This document shows, one piece after another, positions 23,175 through 33,907 of a DNA stretch of 64,000 bases (position 1 is the stretch's first letter; each line of letters begins with the position of its first letter). A program made the translations under genes and the position numbers. The stretch covers positions 124,001-188,000 of the forward strand of contig DVDT01000005.1 in the NCBI GenBank assembly GCA_015296085.1, read 5' to 3'. The notes beneath the pieces were generated by a model, which had not been told where the DNA came from, did no database searches, and saw only the letters and a list, made by a program, of their open reading frames with translations. The stretch is from Trichormus sp. M33_DOE_039. GTDB taxonomy: Bacteria > Cyanobacteriota > Cyanobacteriia > Cyanobacteriales > Nostocaceae.

Positions 23175-23336
23175 TCTGCACAATGATTAGGTCTGAAGAT
23201 AGAGGTAATTTAACTTAAAAATGAATAAACTATCTATTTTAAATAATAATTTAAAGTAAAAATATGAACAAAATTGCTAATAAATTCAAAGTTAATTAAT
23301 TTATCTATTTCTAATGCTCTATAGAGGGAAAATAAC

Positions 23337-24146
23337 ATGAGGGGATTAAAAGGGAAAAATGCCCTGGTTACAGGTGCAAGTTCGGGGATTGGTCAAGCGA
23401 TCGCAATTCGCCTGGCGCAAGAAGGCTGTAATATCGCCATTAATTACCGCAAAAACCCGGAAGCAGCAGAAGATACAGAGGAAATGTCCATGCAAAAAGC
23501 CTGTGGCGATATTAATAACTGCGGCGTTCAATCTCTATTGGTACAGGGCGATGTCTCTCAGGAAGAAGACATCGTGGAAATGGTTAATATCGTAGTTGAT
23601 AAATGGGGCAGTCTTGATATTTTGGTCAACAACGCTGGGATTCAAACCGAATGTCCATCCCATGAAATCAAAACAGAAGACTTTGACAGAGTAATTGGCA
23701 TAAATTTGCGGGGTGCTTATCTGTGCGCCCGTGAAACAATCAAACACTTCCTTGCCCAAAATCGACAGGGAAGCATCATTAATATTTCCAGTGTTCACGA
23801 AATTATTCCCCGACCAATGTATGTCAGCTACTCCATCAGCAAAGGCGGAATGGAAAATATGACTAAAACTCTGGCGTTGGAATATGCAAACCGAGGTATT
23901 CGGGTGAATGCGATCGCACCAGGAGCAACTATCACCCCCATCAACGAAGCCTGGGTGAACGACCCCGAAAAGAAAGCTGTTGTAGAAAGTCATATCCCGA
24001 TGGGTCGTGCAGGAACTTCAGCAGAAATGGCAGCAGCAGTAGCTTTCTTAGCATCTGATGAAGCCGCATATATCACGGGACAAACTCTATTTATTGACGG
24101 TGGACTAACGCTATACGCTGACTTTCGAGAAGCTTGGTCTGCCTAA
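23337..24146 (+). CDS. Short-chain dehydrogenase/reductase, glucose 1-dehydrogenase-like
   Basis: 269 aa. The classical SDR signature is complete: TGASSGIGQA near residue 13 (NAD(P) loop), NNAGIQ, the catalytic Ser in INISSVHEI and YSISKGG with the Tyr and Lys. The C-terminal FIDGGLTLY is also typical. The Asn-Tyr-Arg-Lys stretch after beta-2 (AINYRKNPE) favours NADP. The closest class is glucose 1-dehydrogenase or 3-oxoacyl-ACP-reductase-like SDRs often induced by stress. The substrate is open. It is monocistronic. Confidence 0.88.
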   Translation: MRGLKGKNALVTGASSGIGQAIAIRLAQEGCNIAINYRKNPEAAEDTEEMSMQKACGDINNCGVQSLLVQGDVSQEEDIVEMVNIVVDKWGSLDILVNNAGIQTECPSHEIKTEDFDRVIGINLRGAYLCARETIKHFLAQNRQGSIINISSVHEIIPRPMYVSYSISKGGMENMTKTLALEYANRGIRVNAIAPGATITPINEAWVNDPEKKAVVESHIPMGRAGTSAEMAAAVAFLASDEAAYITGQTLFIDGGLTLYADFREAWSA

Positions 24147-24618
24147 GACAAATAATTTCAGCACTATTTTTATCTCAGATTGCCTCAGTTTTAGGGGCTT
24201 TCTTTTTTGGCGTTGTATAAATGCAGGATAATTTTAACGGTTTTGTGGGCTGGGTATCTTGCCATTGGTGTCAAGTTAAGGGAAATGCCCACCCCACAAG
24301 ATTCATTCTTGAATTGAGCAACGCTTCTTAGTTTGTATGTGTACAAATTGTTTGGTCTCCAAGCTAGTATTTATCGGTAATTTTTAGCTAATTCCACCAA
24401 AACTTGATGTTGTGCGATCGCCTAGTTTCTGTCAGTCCTAACACAATTGCAACACCGCGCTAACTTTAAACTTAGGGTAAGATTACTGAGAAAGTCGCCA
24501 GTAGAAACTATACTCAAAACATTCTAGGCTAGTAGGTACAGACAAGCCCAAAGCTGTCATACCAGGATGTTTGTCTCTGGTAGGTTTTCGTCTTGCTCAA
24601 CCAGCTGCAACTGTAGTT
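24147..24618. other. Intergenic region with one palindromic repeat
   Basis: 472 bp when the YihY start is placed at 24619. The left part holds the palindrome at 24243-24300 and the right part is unremarkable, with one HIP1-like site near 24415. No gene seen. Confidence 0.5.
24243..24300. repeat. Palindromic repeat of the TTGTGGG...CCCACAAG family
   Basis: Left arm TTGTGGGCTGGGTATCTTGC pairs imperfectly with GGAAATGCCCACCCCACAAG. It belongs to the same family as the stronger hairpin at 36121-36184. It may be a small mobile palindrome. Confidence 0.6.
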
Positions 24619-25518
24619 ATGCCACAACCTCGTTTTGTCAGCTTCTTTCGCCACCTCACTTGGCGCACACTCAAGAAAACCGTTGCGAGAACCATTACCA
24701 GACGACTTTTAGGACTGGCTTCAGAAATTGCCTTTAATGCCATGTTATCTTTATTTCCGGCAATTCTGGCTATTCTCACTGCCATTGGACTACTAGAAGA
24801 ATCTTTGCAAGACACCTTTAAACAACTAGCACAACAACTTAGTCAAATCGCACCAGACGAAGCAATAACACTGATTCGAGAATTTGCCAGCCAAGAAATA
24901 GCGCACCCTAAAAATAGAGGACTATTTTCTTTGAGTTTTGTGATTGCACTTTGGACTGCTTCTGGGGCTGTAAGTACCGCCATGACAGCATTTGACCAAA
25001 TTCATCAAATTCCACCAGAAAATATTCGTCCCTTTTGGAAAGGGAGAATTATCTCTTTGGGATTAACCATAGGTACAATTTTGCTGTTAATGTTGGCTTC
25101 TTTCTTAGTATTTATCAGTGACCTGATTTTGGTATTTGTGGTCAGTGGTAATTCATCTTTAATTTTCTTATCGCATCTTTGGCAGTTATTGCGCTGGCCG
25201 TTGGCCTTGGGTATTGTGGCTACAGCATTTAGCTTTATTTACCGCTACGGCCCCAGCGTTTGGAACTCAGGTACACCCATCATGCCAGGAGCAATGCTGG
25301 CGGCTGTGTTTTGGGCGATCTTATCAGCGTTATTTCGACAGTATGTAGCAAATTTTGGTAACTATAACAAAGTTTATGGTGCTGTAGGGACAGTCATTGT
25401 TTTAATGCTATGGCTGTGGATGAGTGCCGCTGTTTTGTTAATTGGCGACCAATTAAATGTGATTGTAGGCGAAGATATGCGCTCTAAGATGTATAAAAAT
25501 TATCTAAAAGATGAGTGA
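24619..25518 (+). CDS. YihY/BrkB family inner-membrane protein
   Basis: 299 aa from the ATG at 24619; a TTG at 24571 would add 16 residues of poor quality. The family core is present: LASEIAFNAMLSLFPAILAI at the start, then about six membrane helices, VIALWTASGAVSTAM, and near the end NFGNYNKVYGAVGTVIVLMLWLW, with GDQLN as usual. The family was once called RNase BN, wrongly. Members are uncharacterised membrane proteins, perhaps transporters. The next gene (DUF4112) also encodes a membrane-associated small protein. Confidence 0.85.
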   Translation: MPQPRFVSFFRHLTWRTLKKTVARTITRRLLGLASEIAFNAMLSLFPAILAILTAIGLLEESLQDTFKQLAQQLSQIAPDEAITLIREFASQEIAHPKNRGLFSLSFVIALWTASGAVSTAMTAFDQIHQIPPENIRPFWKGRIISLGLTIGTILLLMLASFLVFISDLILVFVVSGNSSLIFLSHLWQLLRWPLALGIVATAFSFIYRYGPSVWNSGTPIMPGAMLAAVFWAILSALFRQYVANFGNYNKVYGAVGTVIVLMLWLWMSAAVLLIGDQLNVIVGEDMRSKMYKNYLKDE

Positions 25519-25551
25519 CAGAAGGAGCAGAGAAGAAACTGTTAGGTATTG

Positions 25552-25577
25552 ACTAATGACTAATAGCTAATGACTAT
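25552..25577. repeat. TGACTAA-type heptamer STRR
   Basis: GACTAATGACTAATAGCTAATGAC units lie just before the DUF4112 start. The same heptamer occurs at 11683-11699, 62308-62350, 62421-62430 and 63319-63342. Confidence 0.7.
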
Positions 25578-25583
25578 GTGACA

Positions 25584-25991
25584 ATGTTGGACAATTTTAT
25601 TACAAGTGAGCGATCGCCTATTATGCCTCATGCTTCTCCAGCTGACTATCATACTCAAGCAGCAACTTTAAAGCGTCTACGTTTCTTAAGCCGTCTTTTA
25701 GATAAATTTATTGCTGTCCCTGGTACACCCATTGCGGTTGGTTTAGATCCCATTATCGGATTTATACCAGTTGGCGGTGATATTTTAGGCCTATTACTAT
25801 CTACTTACATCATCATAGAAGCAGCAAAACTGGGTATACCTAAAAAAATCTTACGTAAAATGATAGTCAATATTATTATTGATAGTTTAGTTGGTAGTAT
25901 TCCCGTGTTAGGTGATATTTTTGATTTCGCTTGGACAGCCAATGAATACAATATCAGGTTAATAGAAGAACACGTAAAATTTCCGCGTTAG
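25584..25991 (+). CDS. DUF4112 protein
   Basis: 135 aa from the ATG at 25584; a GTG six bases upstream is possible. The whole DUF4112 domain is visible: LRFLSRLLDKFIAVPGTPI, then VGLDPIIGFIPVGGDIL, and DSLVGSIPVLGDIFDFAW near the end. Two hydrophobic stretches suggest membrane association. The family's role is unknown. The gene begins inside a heptamer repeat, so its natural ribosome binding site may have been replaced. Confidence 0.85.
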   Translation: MLDNFITSERSPIMPHASPADYHTQAATLKRLRFLSRLLDKFIAVPGTPIAVGLDPIIGFIPVGGDILGLLLSTYIIIEAAKLGIPKKILRKMIVNIIIDSLVGSIPVLGDIFDFAWTANEYNIRLIEEHVKFPR

Positions 25992-26094
25992 AATGTAAGT
26001 AAATAATTTATTCTTACTATTGTCTGATTAACCTCAACCATGATAATAATTAGACTTCTGTAAACTGCCTGAAAATTTTTGAGATTACTCATTG

Positions 26095-27030
26095 ATGAAA
26101 GATTGGTGGCAAGCAACTTTTCCCAAGGGACGGCAAAGTCTAGTTATTAGTGATGTTCACGGTTATCCGGTGCAGATTGCCTATGGGGAAAAAGGTACAG
26201 GAAAACCTTTATTTCTCTTACATGGCATGGGTAGTTGGAGCTATAATTGGCGTTATAGTGTAGCTTCTTTATCTAAGTATTTTCGAGTCATTTGTTTTGA
26301 TGCTAAAGGCTTCGGTTTCTCAGATAAGCCTTGGTTACGTCGCGAAAAAAATGGGCATCAAGTTATTGAATTAGAAAGAGTTATTCAAGCATTATGCGAT
26401 GAACCAGCCATTATTGTTGGAGAATCAATTGGGGCATTAATCTCTCTGGCTTTAGCACAAAAAAATCCCCAATTAATCGGTAGGTTAATTGTCATGAATG
26501 CGCCTATTTTTGCTGAACGCCTACCGCATTGGGCTATGGAAATACTTGCCCAAACTCCGTTAGAAGTCTTACAAGCGATCGATCATTTGCGCTTGGCTTA
26601 TTTGTTTGCGCCACTAGTGCGAGAAGTGATGGCTATAGAAAGGCGCAAAGTGCTATTTGATCCCTCTATTCTGACCACAGAAGATGTCTATTGGATTACT
26701 TATCCATTTATTGAACTTCCTGGTACTCTGGTCAAAGTTGCAGAAGAATTACAAATAGCAGCCAAAGAAATTGAAGATTGGCAAGCGAATAAACCCAATA
26801 TGCTCAGTCAAATTCAACAGAATTTAGACAAGATTGATTGTCCCACATTAATTTTGTGGGGCGATCGCGATAGTTGGTTTCCCTCTACTCATGGCGAGAA
26901 ATTACACCAATGCTTACCCAATTCCCAATTTCAAATTCTCGATAACTGCTGCCACGATGCCTCCACTGGTGCAGCCAAAGTGGTCAATCAAGCAATTCTC
27001 AAATTCCTCCAAGATACGAATTTCGTGTAA
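26095..27030 (+). CDS. Alpha/beta hydrolase
   Basis: 311 aa from the ATG at 26095 (a TTG lies one codon earlier). LHGMGSWSYNWRY is the oxyanion region. The nucleophile elbow is GESIGA with Ser, the acid is Asp in LWGDRDSWFP and the catalytic His is in NCCHDASTGA. A lid-like insertion (about residues 140-220) is rich in hydrophobic residues, which suits an ester, haloalkane or lipid-like substrate. Many such hydrolases occur in cyanobacteria and the substrate cannot be assigned. Confidence 0.86.
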   Translation: MKDWWQATFPKGRQSLVISDVHGYPVQIAYGEKGTGKPLFLLHGMGSWSYNWRYSVASLSKYFRVICFDAKGFGFSDKPWLRREKNGHQVIELERVIQALCDEPAIIVGESIGALISLALAQKNPQLIGRLIVMNAPIFAERLPHWAMEILAQTPLEVLQAIDHLRLAYLFAPLVREVMAIERRKVLFDPSILTTEDVYWITYPFIELPGTLVKVAEELQIAAKEIEDWQANKPNMLSQIQQNLDKIDCPTLILWGDRDSWFPSTHGEKLHQCLPNSQFQILDNCCHDASTGAAKVVNQAILKFLQDTNFV

Positions 27031-27037
27031 ATAGCTG

Positions 27038-27169
27038 TCATGAACTGCGTATATAAGAAAACAGGAAAAAGTCTTTTCCTTACACCCCTACACACGGCAG
27101 TTTGCTCAAGTCGGGAAACCCGCCCACGCAACTGCCTCCCCTATACCCTTACACCCCTACACCCCTTTT
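27038..27169. repeat. Repeat block with STRR and a nested 41-bp insertion
   Basis: The left part (TCATGAACTGCGTATATAAG and GAAAAAGTCTTTTCC, 27038-27080) recurs at 53549-53588. An STRR follows. The STRR is split by the GGCAGTT...AACTGCC element (27096-27136), which the 53.5-kb copy lacks. The rest of the region up to 27473 shows no gene. Confidence 0.78.
27096..27136. mobile_element. 41-bp inverted-repeat insertion in an STRR
   Basis: Ends GGCAGTTTGC and GCAACTGCC are inverted repeats, and the centre TCGGGAAACCCGCCC is itself palindromic. The undisturbed counterpart at 53590-53621 gives the empty site. Confidence 0.7.
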
Positions 27170-27458
27170 TCCAGTCAGAACAATGTGGACAACCCACCCA
27201 ATAAAGAACAATGTAATAGACTATAACCCTCTTCCCTTCTGCCTTAAACTCTGTATCAATATGTTGAGGGATTTTAAAAATTGCCAATAAATAAAAAAAT
27301 TAACAACTTATGCAAAGAAATATTAAGCCATAAAACCCTTTTAAATCCTACATTTTCACCTCTTGCTGTCTGCATCCCGTCTTCTGTGTGCCAAAAACAG
27401 CTAGCTGACGGCAAACACGGTATGAGATCATAAAAAAACTAAACTCAATGCAAGTTAG

Positions 27459-28454
<996 letters not shown>

Positions 28455-28515
28455 TAACGATGTCAAGATGCTAGGTTAACAATTAAATCTGATTTTGAAA
28501 AAAAGCTAATGCTTG

Positions 28516-28550
28516 ACGATTGAGGAGGTATCAAACCTTCTTAATCGTCC
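28516..28550. terminator. Hairpin between convergent por and the EPS cluster
   Basis: GACGATTGAGGAGGT and AACCTTCTTAATCGTC pair with two mismatches around an ATCA loop. Read on the minus strand, a seven-T run follows after about ten bases, which suits termination of the exopolysaccharide operon. On the plus strand it would serve por less well. Confidence 0.55.
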
Positions 28551-28711
28551 TAACTTTACCTAAGTCTACATATTTTTCACGCCTTTGTAGCCTCATCGAC
28601 ACAAACATAGCCATACCCAATTGAGCCTATACCCTGAGTCAAGCCAGATTTAATTGTTTTGAGATTTTATTGACGAATCATCACTCACTCTCAACCCAAA
28701 GCAACTTTGAT

Positions 28712-30898
28712 TCAAACCTTAATTTTACGCATACTAATACTTTCTTGTGGATAATCTTCCTCAGCAAAGTAGTAGCTATAGCGTTCATTTTGAGGAACAA
28801 CACCGTTAACTACCTGTCCTAAGACATTTTGACCAGATTTTTCTAAAAAGTCTCTAGCGAAAGCAGCGTTAACTGAATCTACTACTCCCGGACGAACTAC
28901 TAATAAAACACCGTCAGCCATTTGTCCTAAAGTAGCAGCATCAGCAGCAACATTTAAGGCAGGCGTATCAATGATGACAAAATTATAGCTAGCAGCAAAG
29001 TTGTCAATCAAAGTTGCCATGCGCCTAGAGTCTAATAAAGCCGCAGGATTGGGCGGTACTACTCCAGAAGTGAGGACATCCAAATGCTCCATAACTGGCT
29101 TAATCGCTATTGTAGTGTCTGCCTGCTCAACGATCACATTGCTAAGACCTTGACTATTATTGATATCCCAGAGTTTATGCTGTACTGGACGGTGTAAATC
29201 TGCATCTATGAGTAATACTTTATGTTCTTTCTGCGCTATCGCTGTAGCTAAATTAGCTGCTACTGTTGACTTACCCTCTTGAGGTACAGAGCTAGTAACA
29301 ACGATCACTTTTAGCTCTTTATCAGCACTCATAAACCTCAGATTTGCTCTCAACATCCGGTAAGCTTCACTAATGGGAGAGCGAGGAAAATCTCTAATAA
29401 TAATCCTTTGGTCGTAATACTCTATCCCTTCATTTTCGTCAGCATATTTTCTCAGTTTATTAACTTTAGGAATTATTCCTAATAAAGTTAAACCAAGGAG
29501 GGATCTAGCCTCATCAATAGTCTTAATAGACTTATCTTTGGCTTCCAAGATATATACAGTTGCCAGAGCTAATATAAACGCTAACAAGCTAGCACTCAAG
29601 TAAGGAATTACTGGCGAATTGATTGGCTCTTCCGGTGATTCAGCTAAAGAGATGATGCTGGCATTACCGACATTTTGATTTTCTGCAATCCGGCTTTCTT
29701 GGAGTTTTTGTAACAACAATGAATAGGTAACTTGAGCCGCTTGAACTTTACGTTCTAACTGACGTTGTTGTTGTTCTAATCTGGGTAGGTTATTGAGTCG
29801 TTGTTTATAGGCAATTTGTAAGTTAGATAAAGTAGTAGCTTGCTTGGCTGCCCCTAGACGAATTGACTCTAATTCTAATAATCTGGCGGATAGTTGCTGT
29901 TTTAATGCTCCTAACTGTATATTCTGATTTAGTTGAGATTGATTTGTGCCTACAACCTGATTGACTCTTTGTTGCAATAGCTGATTTAAGGAAGCTATCT
30001 TTTCTTCTAAGTCAATAATTTGTGGGTGTGTGTCTTGCAAAACCGTGCGTCTAGCTGCGAGTTGCGATTCTAGTTGTTGAATTTCTTGAAGAATATTTTG
30101 TACTCCTAAAGTCTGACTCAGGGAAGTTATCATTACTGCCTGTTGTGGGTTCATACCGAGTTGTTTACGGATTTCTTGAGACTGTGCCTCACTATCAGCA
30201 ACTCTAGATTGTGCCGCATTCATTTGTTGTTGTAGTTCTGTAATGACTTCCAGTGATTTTGTTGCTTCTTCTTGTAGGTTGACAACTTTATACTTTTCTT
30301 TAAACCTTGCCAGTTCTGCTTCTGCTCGGAGAACTACTAATTCCGCGCTTGGCAATTGCTTTTCAATAAATCTGCGAGCTGCTGCGGCTTCTGCTCTTAG
30401 GGAAGACACATTCTGCTCTAAGTAAATTTCTATGAGAGTATTAACAATTTTGGCAGATGTTTCAGGGTTAGTATCCTGGTAGGAAATTTTTAGCACATCA
30501 GTGCCTTTAATTTCTCTGACATTTAGTTTTTTGAGGAAATCTTTAGTTTTTAAAGTTTTACCTTGAGTATTTTTTAGATTAAGTCGGTTGATGGTTTTTT
30601 TTACAAATGGTATGGAAGTTACAATCTCTGCTTCTGTATTTAACGGATTCGTCCTATTATCCTGAACTAAAGGTTCTAATTTACTTAGTTCTGTGCCTAC
30701 TCCTGTTAATGTGGAAGTTGTATTATTTCTCTGAAATTTTAGTTTTGCCTCTGCTAAATAAGCAGGTCTTTGCACATAAGAAAAAGCCATTAGGGAGACT
30801 AAGAAGCTAGGGGCAAAAACAGCTAATGCCATGCCTCCACGACGCTTAATGATGTACCAAGACTTGTCAACCAAGGAAGTAGATTCTTGATTTTCCAT
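28712..30898 (-). CDS. Wzc-like polysaccharide co-polymerase and tyrosine autokinase (BY-kinase)
   Basis: 728 aa. An N-terminal Wzz domain with membrane helices near 22-44 and 431-452 encloses a long coiled coil (about 155-400). The kinase has Walker A SSVPQEGKST (536-545), Walker A' LLIDADLHRP (562-571) and Walker B VIIDTPA. The tail carries four tyrosines in RYSYYFAEEDYP for autophosphorylation. Such proteins control chain length and export of capsule or exopolysaccharide, and phosphorylation cycles between subunits drive the process. It is the last gene of the minus-strand cluster. No outer-membrane Wza-like gene is in view, so the exit channel must lie elsewhere. Confidence 0.92.
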   Translation of the reverse strand: MENQESTSLVDKSWYIIKRRGGMALAVFAPSFLVSLMAFSYVQRPAYLAEAKLKFQRNNTTSTLTGVGTELSKLEPLVQDNRTNPLNTEAEIVTSIPFVKKTINRLNLKNTQGKTLKTKDFLKKLNVREIKGTDVLKISYQDTNPETSAKIVNTLIEIYLEQNVSSLRAEAAAARRFIEKQLPSAELVVLRAEAELARFKEKYKVVNLQEEATKSLEVITELQQQMNAAQSRVADSEAQSQEIRKQLGMNPQQAVMITSLSQTLGVQNILQEIQQLESQLAARRTVLQDTHPQIIDLEEKIASLNQLLQQRVNQVVGTNQSQLNQNIQLGALKQQLSARLLELESIRLGAAKQATTLSNLQIAYKQRLNNLPRLEQQQRQLERKVQAAQVTYSLLLQKLQESRIAENQNVGNASIISLAESPEEPINSPVIPYLSASLLAFILALATVYILEAKDKSIKTIDEARSLLGLTLLGIIPKVNKLRKYADENEGIEYYDQRIIIRDFPRSPISEAYRMLRANLRFMSADKELKVIVVTSSVPQEGKSTVAANLATAIAQKEHKVLLIDADLHRPVQHKLWDINNSQGLSNVIVEQADTTIAIKPVMEHLDVLTSGVVPPNPAALLDSRRMATLIDNFAASYNFVIIDTPALNVAADAATLGQMADGVLLVVRPGVVDSVNAAFARDFLEKSGQNVLGQVVNGVVPQNERYSYYFAEEDYPQESISMRKIKV

Positions 30899-30995
30899 GA
30901 TAGGTAAAATTAATTCAAGCTTGTATTGATCTGTGAAACCGAATATTGCTCTAGCAGTGAAATTCAGTTGTTAATTCAGCAAGATACAGTTAATG

Positions 30996-32159
30996 CTAAA
31001 GCAGTAATAAATGATTTTGATTTTTATGAGTGCCATAGTGAACTGTCGTAATTCCATCAATGACTCTGGCTAATTCTTCGCTGGTCAAATTAGAGCCAGA
31101 AGGTAAGCAAAGACCGTGTGCAAACAAATCTTCTGCAACTGCACCGCCAAAATATTCACACTCAGAAAATACAGGTTGTAGGTGTAAAGGTTTCCATACC
31201 GGGCGGGATTCAATTTGCTGTGTAGCCAGTGCAAGACGGACTTGTTCTCGATTTGCGCCAAAAGCCTCAGAATTTATGGTTAGACAAGTTAGCCAGCGAG
31301 TGGATCGTCCATAATTAGCTTCTGGCATGAATTCTAATCCCGGTAGTTTTCCTAAAGTAGAAGCATACATTTCAAAGTTATGTCTTCTAGCTGCAACTCG
31401 CTCATTGAGAGCTAACAATTGACCACGACCAATACCAGCTAAAACATTACTGAGGCGGTAGTTATAGCCAATTTCTGAATGTTGGTAATGGGGAGCGCGA
31501 TCGCGTGCTTGGGTGGCTAAGAAACGAGCTTTTGCAGCCAATTCTGGTTCTGGAGATACTAGCATCCCACCACCAGAAGTGGTAATGATTTTATTGCCAT
31601 TAAAAGAGTAGATTCCAATGCGCCCAAACGTCCCAGGTGAACGTCCTTTGTAGGTGGCACCTAGACTTTCTGCTGCATCTTCAATCAATGGAATGTCATA
31701 TTGATTGCAAGCTGCCAAAATTGGGTCTATGTCTGCACTTTGCCCATATAGATGTACTACTATTACGGCTTTGGGCAACTTACCCAAGCGATCGCGCTGT
31801 TCTAGAGCTTCCCGCAGTAAGTCGGGATTCATATTCCACGAAATGCGATCGCTGTCAATAAATATCGGTTTTGCTCCTTGATAAACTATGGGGTTAGCAG
31901 TAGCAGTAAAAGTCAGAGTAGAGCAAAACACCTCATCTCCAGCCTCTACTCCAACCAATCGCAGAGCCAAATGCAAAGCCGCAGTTCCAGAACTCACAGC
32001 AGCAGCATAAGCAGCACCAGTAATTTGACAAAATTCCTGTTCAAAAGCATCAACATGAGGGCCAACAGGTGCAATCCAGTTAGTTTCAAATGCTTCTTTA
32101 ACAAAGTCTAATTCATAATTACCTATATGTGGAGTTGATAAGAGAATTGGTTTATTCAT
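30996..32159 (-). CDS. DegT/DnrJ/EryC1/StrS-family sugar aminotransferase
   Basis: 387 aa, PLP-dependent. The active-site lysine is in YSFNGNKIITTSGGGML, and ESLGATYKG precedes it. These enzymes aminate 3- or 4-keto nucleotide sugars such as the product of FlaA1-type dehydratases. The dehydratase at 44530 in the same cluster provides such a keto sugar, so a 4-amino or 3-amino sugar is likely in the glycan. The protein has the IAPVGPHVDAFE start and the usual length. Next to it, a putative N-acyltransferase fold (32224) could acylate the amine. Confidence 0.92.
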   Translation of the reverse strand: MNKPILLSTPHIGNYELDFVKEAFETNWIAPVGPHVDAFEQEFCQITGAAYAAAVSSGTAALHLALRLVGVEAGDEVFCSTLTFTATANPIVYQGAKPIFIDSDRISWNMNPDLLREALEQRDRLGKLPKAVIVVHLYGQSADIDPILAACNQYDIPLIEDAAESLGATYKGRSPGTFGRIGIYSFNGNKIITTSGGGMLVSPEPELAAKARFLATQARDRAPHYQHSEIGYNYRLSNVLAGIGRGQLLALNERVAARRHNFEMYASTLGKLPGLEFMPEANYGRSTRWLTCLTINSEAFGANREQVRLALATQQIESRPVWKPLHLQPVFSECEYFGGAVAEDLFAHGLCLPSGSNLTSEELARVIDGITTVHYGTHKNQNHLLLL

Positions 32160-32223
32160 GGTTCAATCCCCTAACTTTAGTTATGAAGTTACACTTGTAA
32201 CTCAGCAATAAGGAAACGAAATC

Positions 32224-33306
32224 CTACCCATTTTCTTGATAACGATAAGTAGGGAAATATTGAGAATTTAAGAGATGATCTACACTAATATCTAAATGTT
32301 TAGCTCGCAATTTAACCAAAGAATTATATTTTTCTTCATTTGTAATTAGGCGTAATGTTAAAAAGGTATAGGTTTGTTTAGAGAAACCAGCTTTAAAGTT
32401 ATATACTCCATCTTTAGCTCCTCCATATCCACCTCCCATATGAAAAACTTTATTACCGCGTTCTTTTGCCCAATAGCGTATATGATCAAACAGTAACTTA
32501 TCAGGAGATAATTTTAAAAATTTATTTCTTGTTCCGCTTAAATAAGATTGTACTATTCCGCAGCATTCGGTAAATAAGCAGGTACAAGCTATTTCATTTT
32601 CAAATTTAACAATACCTAGATGTATATTATCGCTGAGATTCTTTAATAAATATGAAAAATATTCATACCCAAAATAATATATCTCTTTAGCTGAAACACG
32701 TTGCATAGTTTCATTATAAGCTTCTAGAAACTCATCAAAATATTGTTCAAATGAAACTATGCTTGCTTCCAGTCCAGACCGTTTGTGTCGATTAATTACT
32801 TTCCGATATTCAGACTTAGTTTGCATCCAAATTTCTTCAACGGAAAGAGTTAAATCAACACCAATAGTCTCACCGGTAACATTGCAAATATCAGACTCAT
32901 ATATTTCATGCAGTCCTGCATTCAAGATCGGATGAAGTCGCAAAAATGCTGAACAGATATTCTGAGAACTTAATATAGATATAAACTCCCTCATAGCTAC
33001 TTTTAAAAACTCCGGTGAAATAGATGCTGAATCACTCACTAGAATGCCAGGATATCCGTAGGGTGAAACAATATCAATAATGTCTGATTCTGTTTCTCCT
33101 CCAAATAATTTATCGTCACATTGACGCAGTAAATAAGGCACAAAAAATTTATTTTCACCTTCAGTAATCAGAATAGCTTGTGCAATGCTTTGAGTTCTTT
33201 GAGACTCCAAGTAGACATACTCTTGTTTATGAAAAATATCATGACGTATTTCTTGCAGGATTTCACACCACAAAGGATTTTCTATATCTATAATTTGAAC
33301 TTTCAT
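32224..33306 (-). CDS. FemAB/GNAT-fold acyltransferase (PF13480-like)
   Basis: 360 aa. The middle and C-terminal half read as the FemAB/BioF2-like double-GNAT fold: TKSEYRKVINRHKRSGLEA and later YLSGTRNKFLKLSPDKLLFDHI, ending with HMGGGYGGAKDGVYNFKAGF. Family members transfer an amino acid or acyl group to an amine, for example in exopolysaccharide loci. The neighbouring aminotransferase could supply that amine on a sugar; this is inference. Base composition is more AT-rich than in the flanking genes, as usual for variable EPS genes. Confidence 0.78.
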   Translation of the reverse strand: MKVQIIDIENPLWCEILQEIRHDIFHKQEYVYLESQRTQSIAQAILITEGENKFFVPYLLRQCDDKLFGGETESDIIDIVSPYGYPGILVSDSASISPEFLKVAMREFISILSSQNICSAFLRLHPILNAGLHEIYESDICNVTGETIGVDLTLSVEEIWMQTKSEYRKVINRHKRSGLEASIVSFEQYFDEFLEAYNETMQRVSAKEIYYFGYEYFSYLLKNLSDNIHLGIVKFENEIACTCLFTECCGIVQSYLSGTRNKFLKLSPDKLLFDHIRYWAKERGNKVFHMGGGYGGAKDGVYNFKAGFSKQTYTFLTLRLITNEEKYNSLVKLRAKHLDISVDHLLNSQYFPTYRYQENG

Positions 33307-33907
33307 ACTATAGAACTCCTATTTGATTTTTGAACAGATATAAGACCAAACCCTAAAGCTCTATTTTCTAATCTCCACCCCCTCTTCTCTGCTTCTAAAC
33401 TATGCAGTCCAATTCAATAATTAAATAAAATTATTATATGTAATTCTTGCAGATAAATATTAATCACATCCAGCTATAAATTACAATCCACATGCAACAT
33501 CCTTTAGCAATTTTCAAATAAAATCTTGATTGTTACTAAGACTGTATAACTATGTAATCATAACTTTATTTGTTCTGTATTGCTAAAGAGAGATGAAACT
33601 AATAATTAGGCAAAAATTGTTACTTGTTCTCAAAGTAAAATAATATTAATTTCATCAAATCTATGCAGCAAAAGTATCACAGGATGATGATGACTTTACC
33701 ATTAATATCAGAATATTCACTCTTAATCATTAAGGGTAAAGCCAAAAATTACTAAATTACCGATTTTCGATTTCCTTAGAGCTTTTTATCAATCAACTTG
33801 TCTAGAGTTTCTGTATCATCTTTACTATGTGATAGTTGATGCTTCTTTTACTCCTTGATAGAAGCATTCATCAATGTCATAAATCTACTTTCTCGATTGA
33901 TGTGAAA
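33307..33907. other. 601-bp AT-rich gap inside the EPS cluster
   Basis: No open frame longer than about 60 codons and no similarity I recognise. The gap is much longer than others in the cluster and is very AT-rich. It may hold an internal promoter, or be the remains of a lost gene. I saw no repeat or hairpin of note. Confidence 0.5.

Noticed and set aside
27102-27290. 62-codon frame within the repeat block
   Set aside because: It runs through STRR and repeat sequence and has no conserved content.
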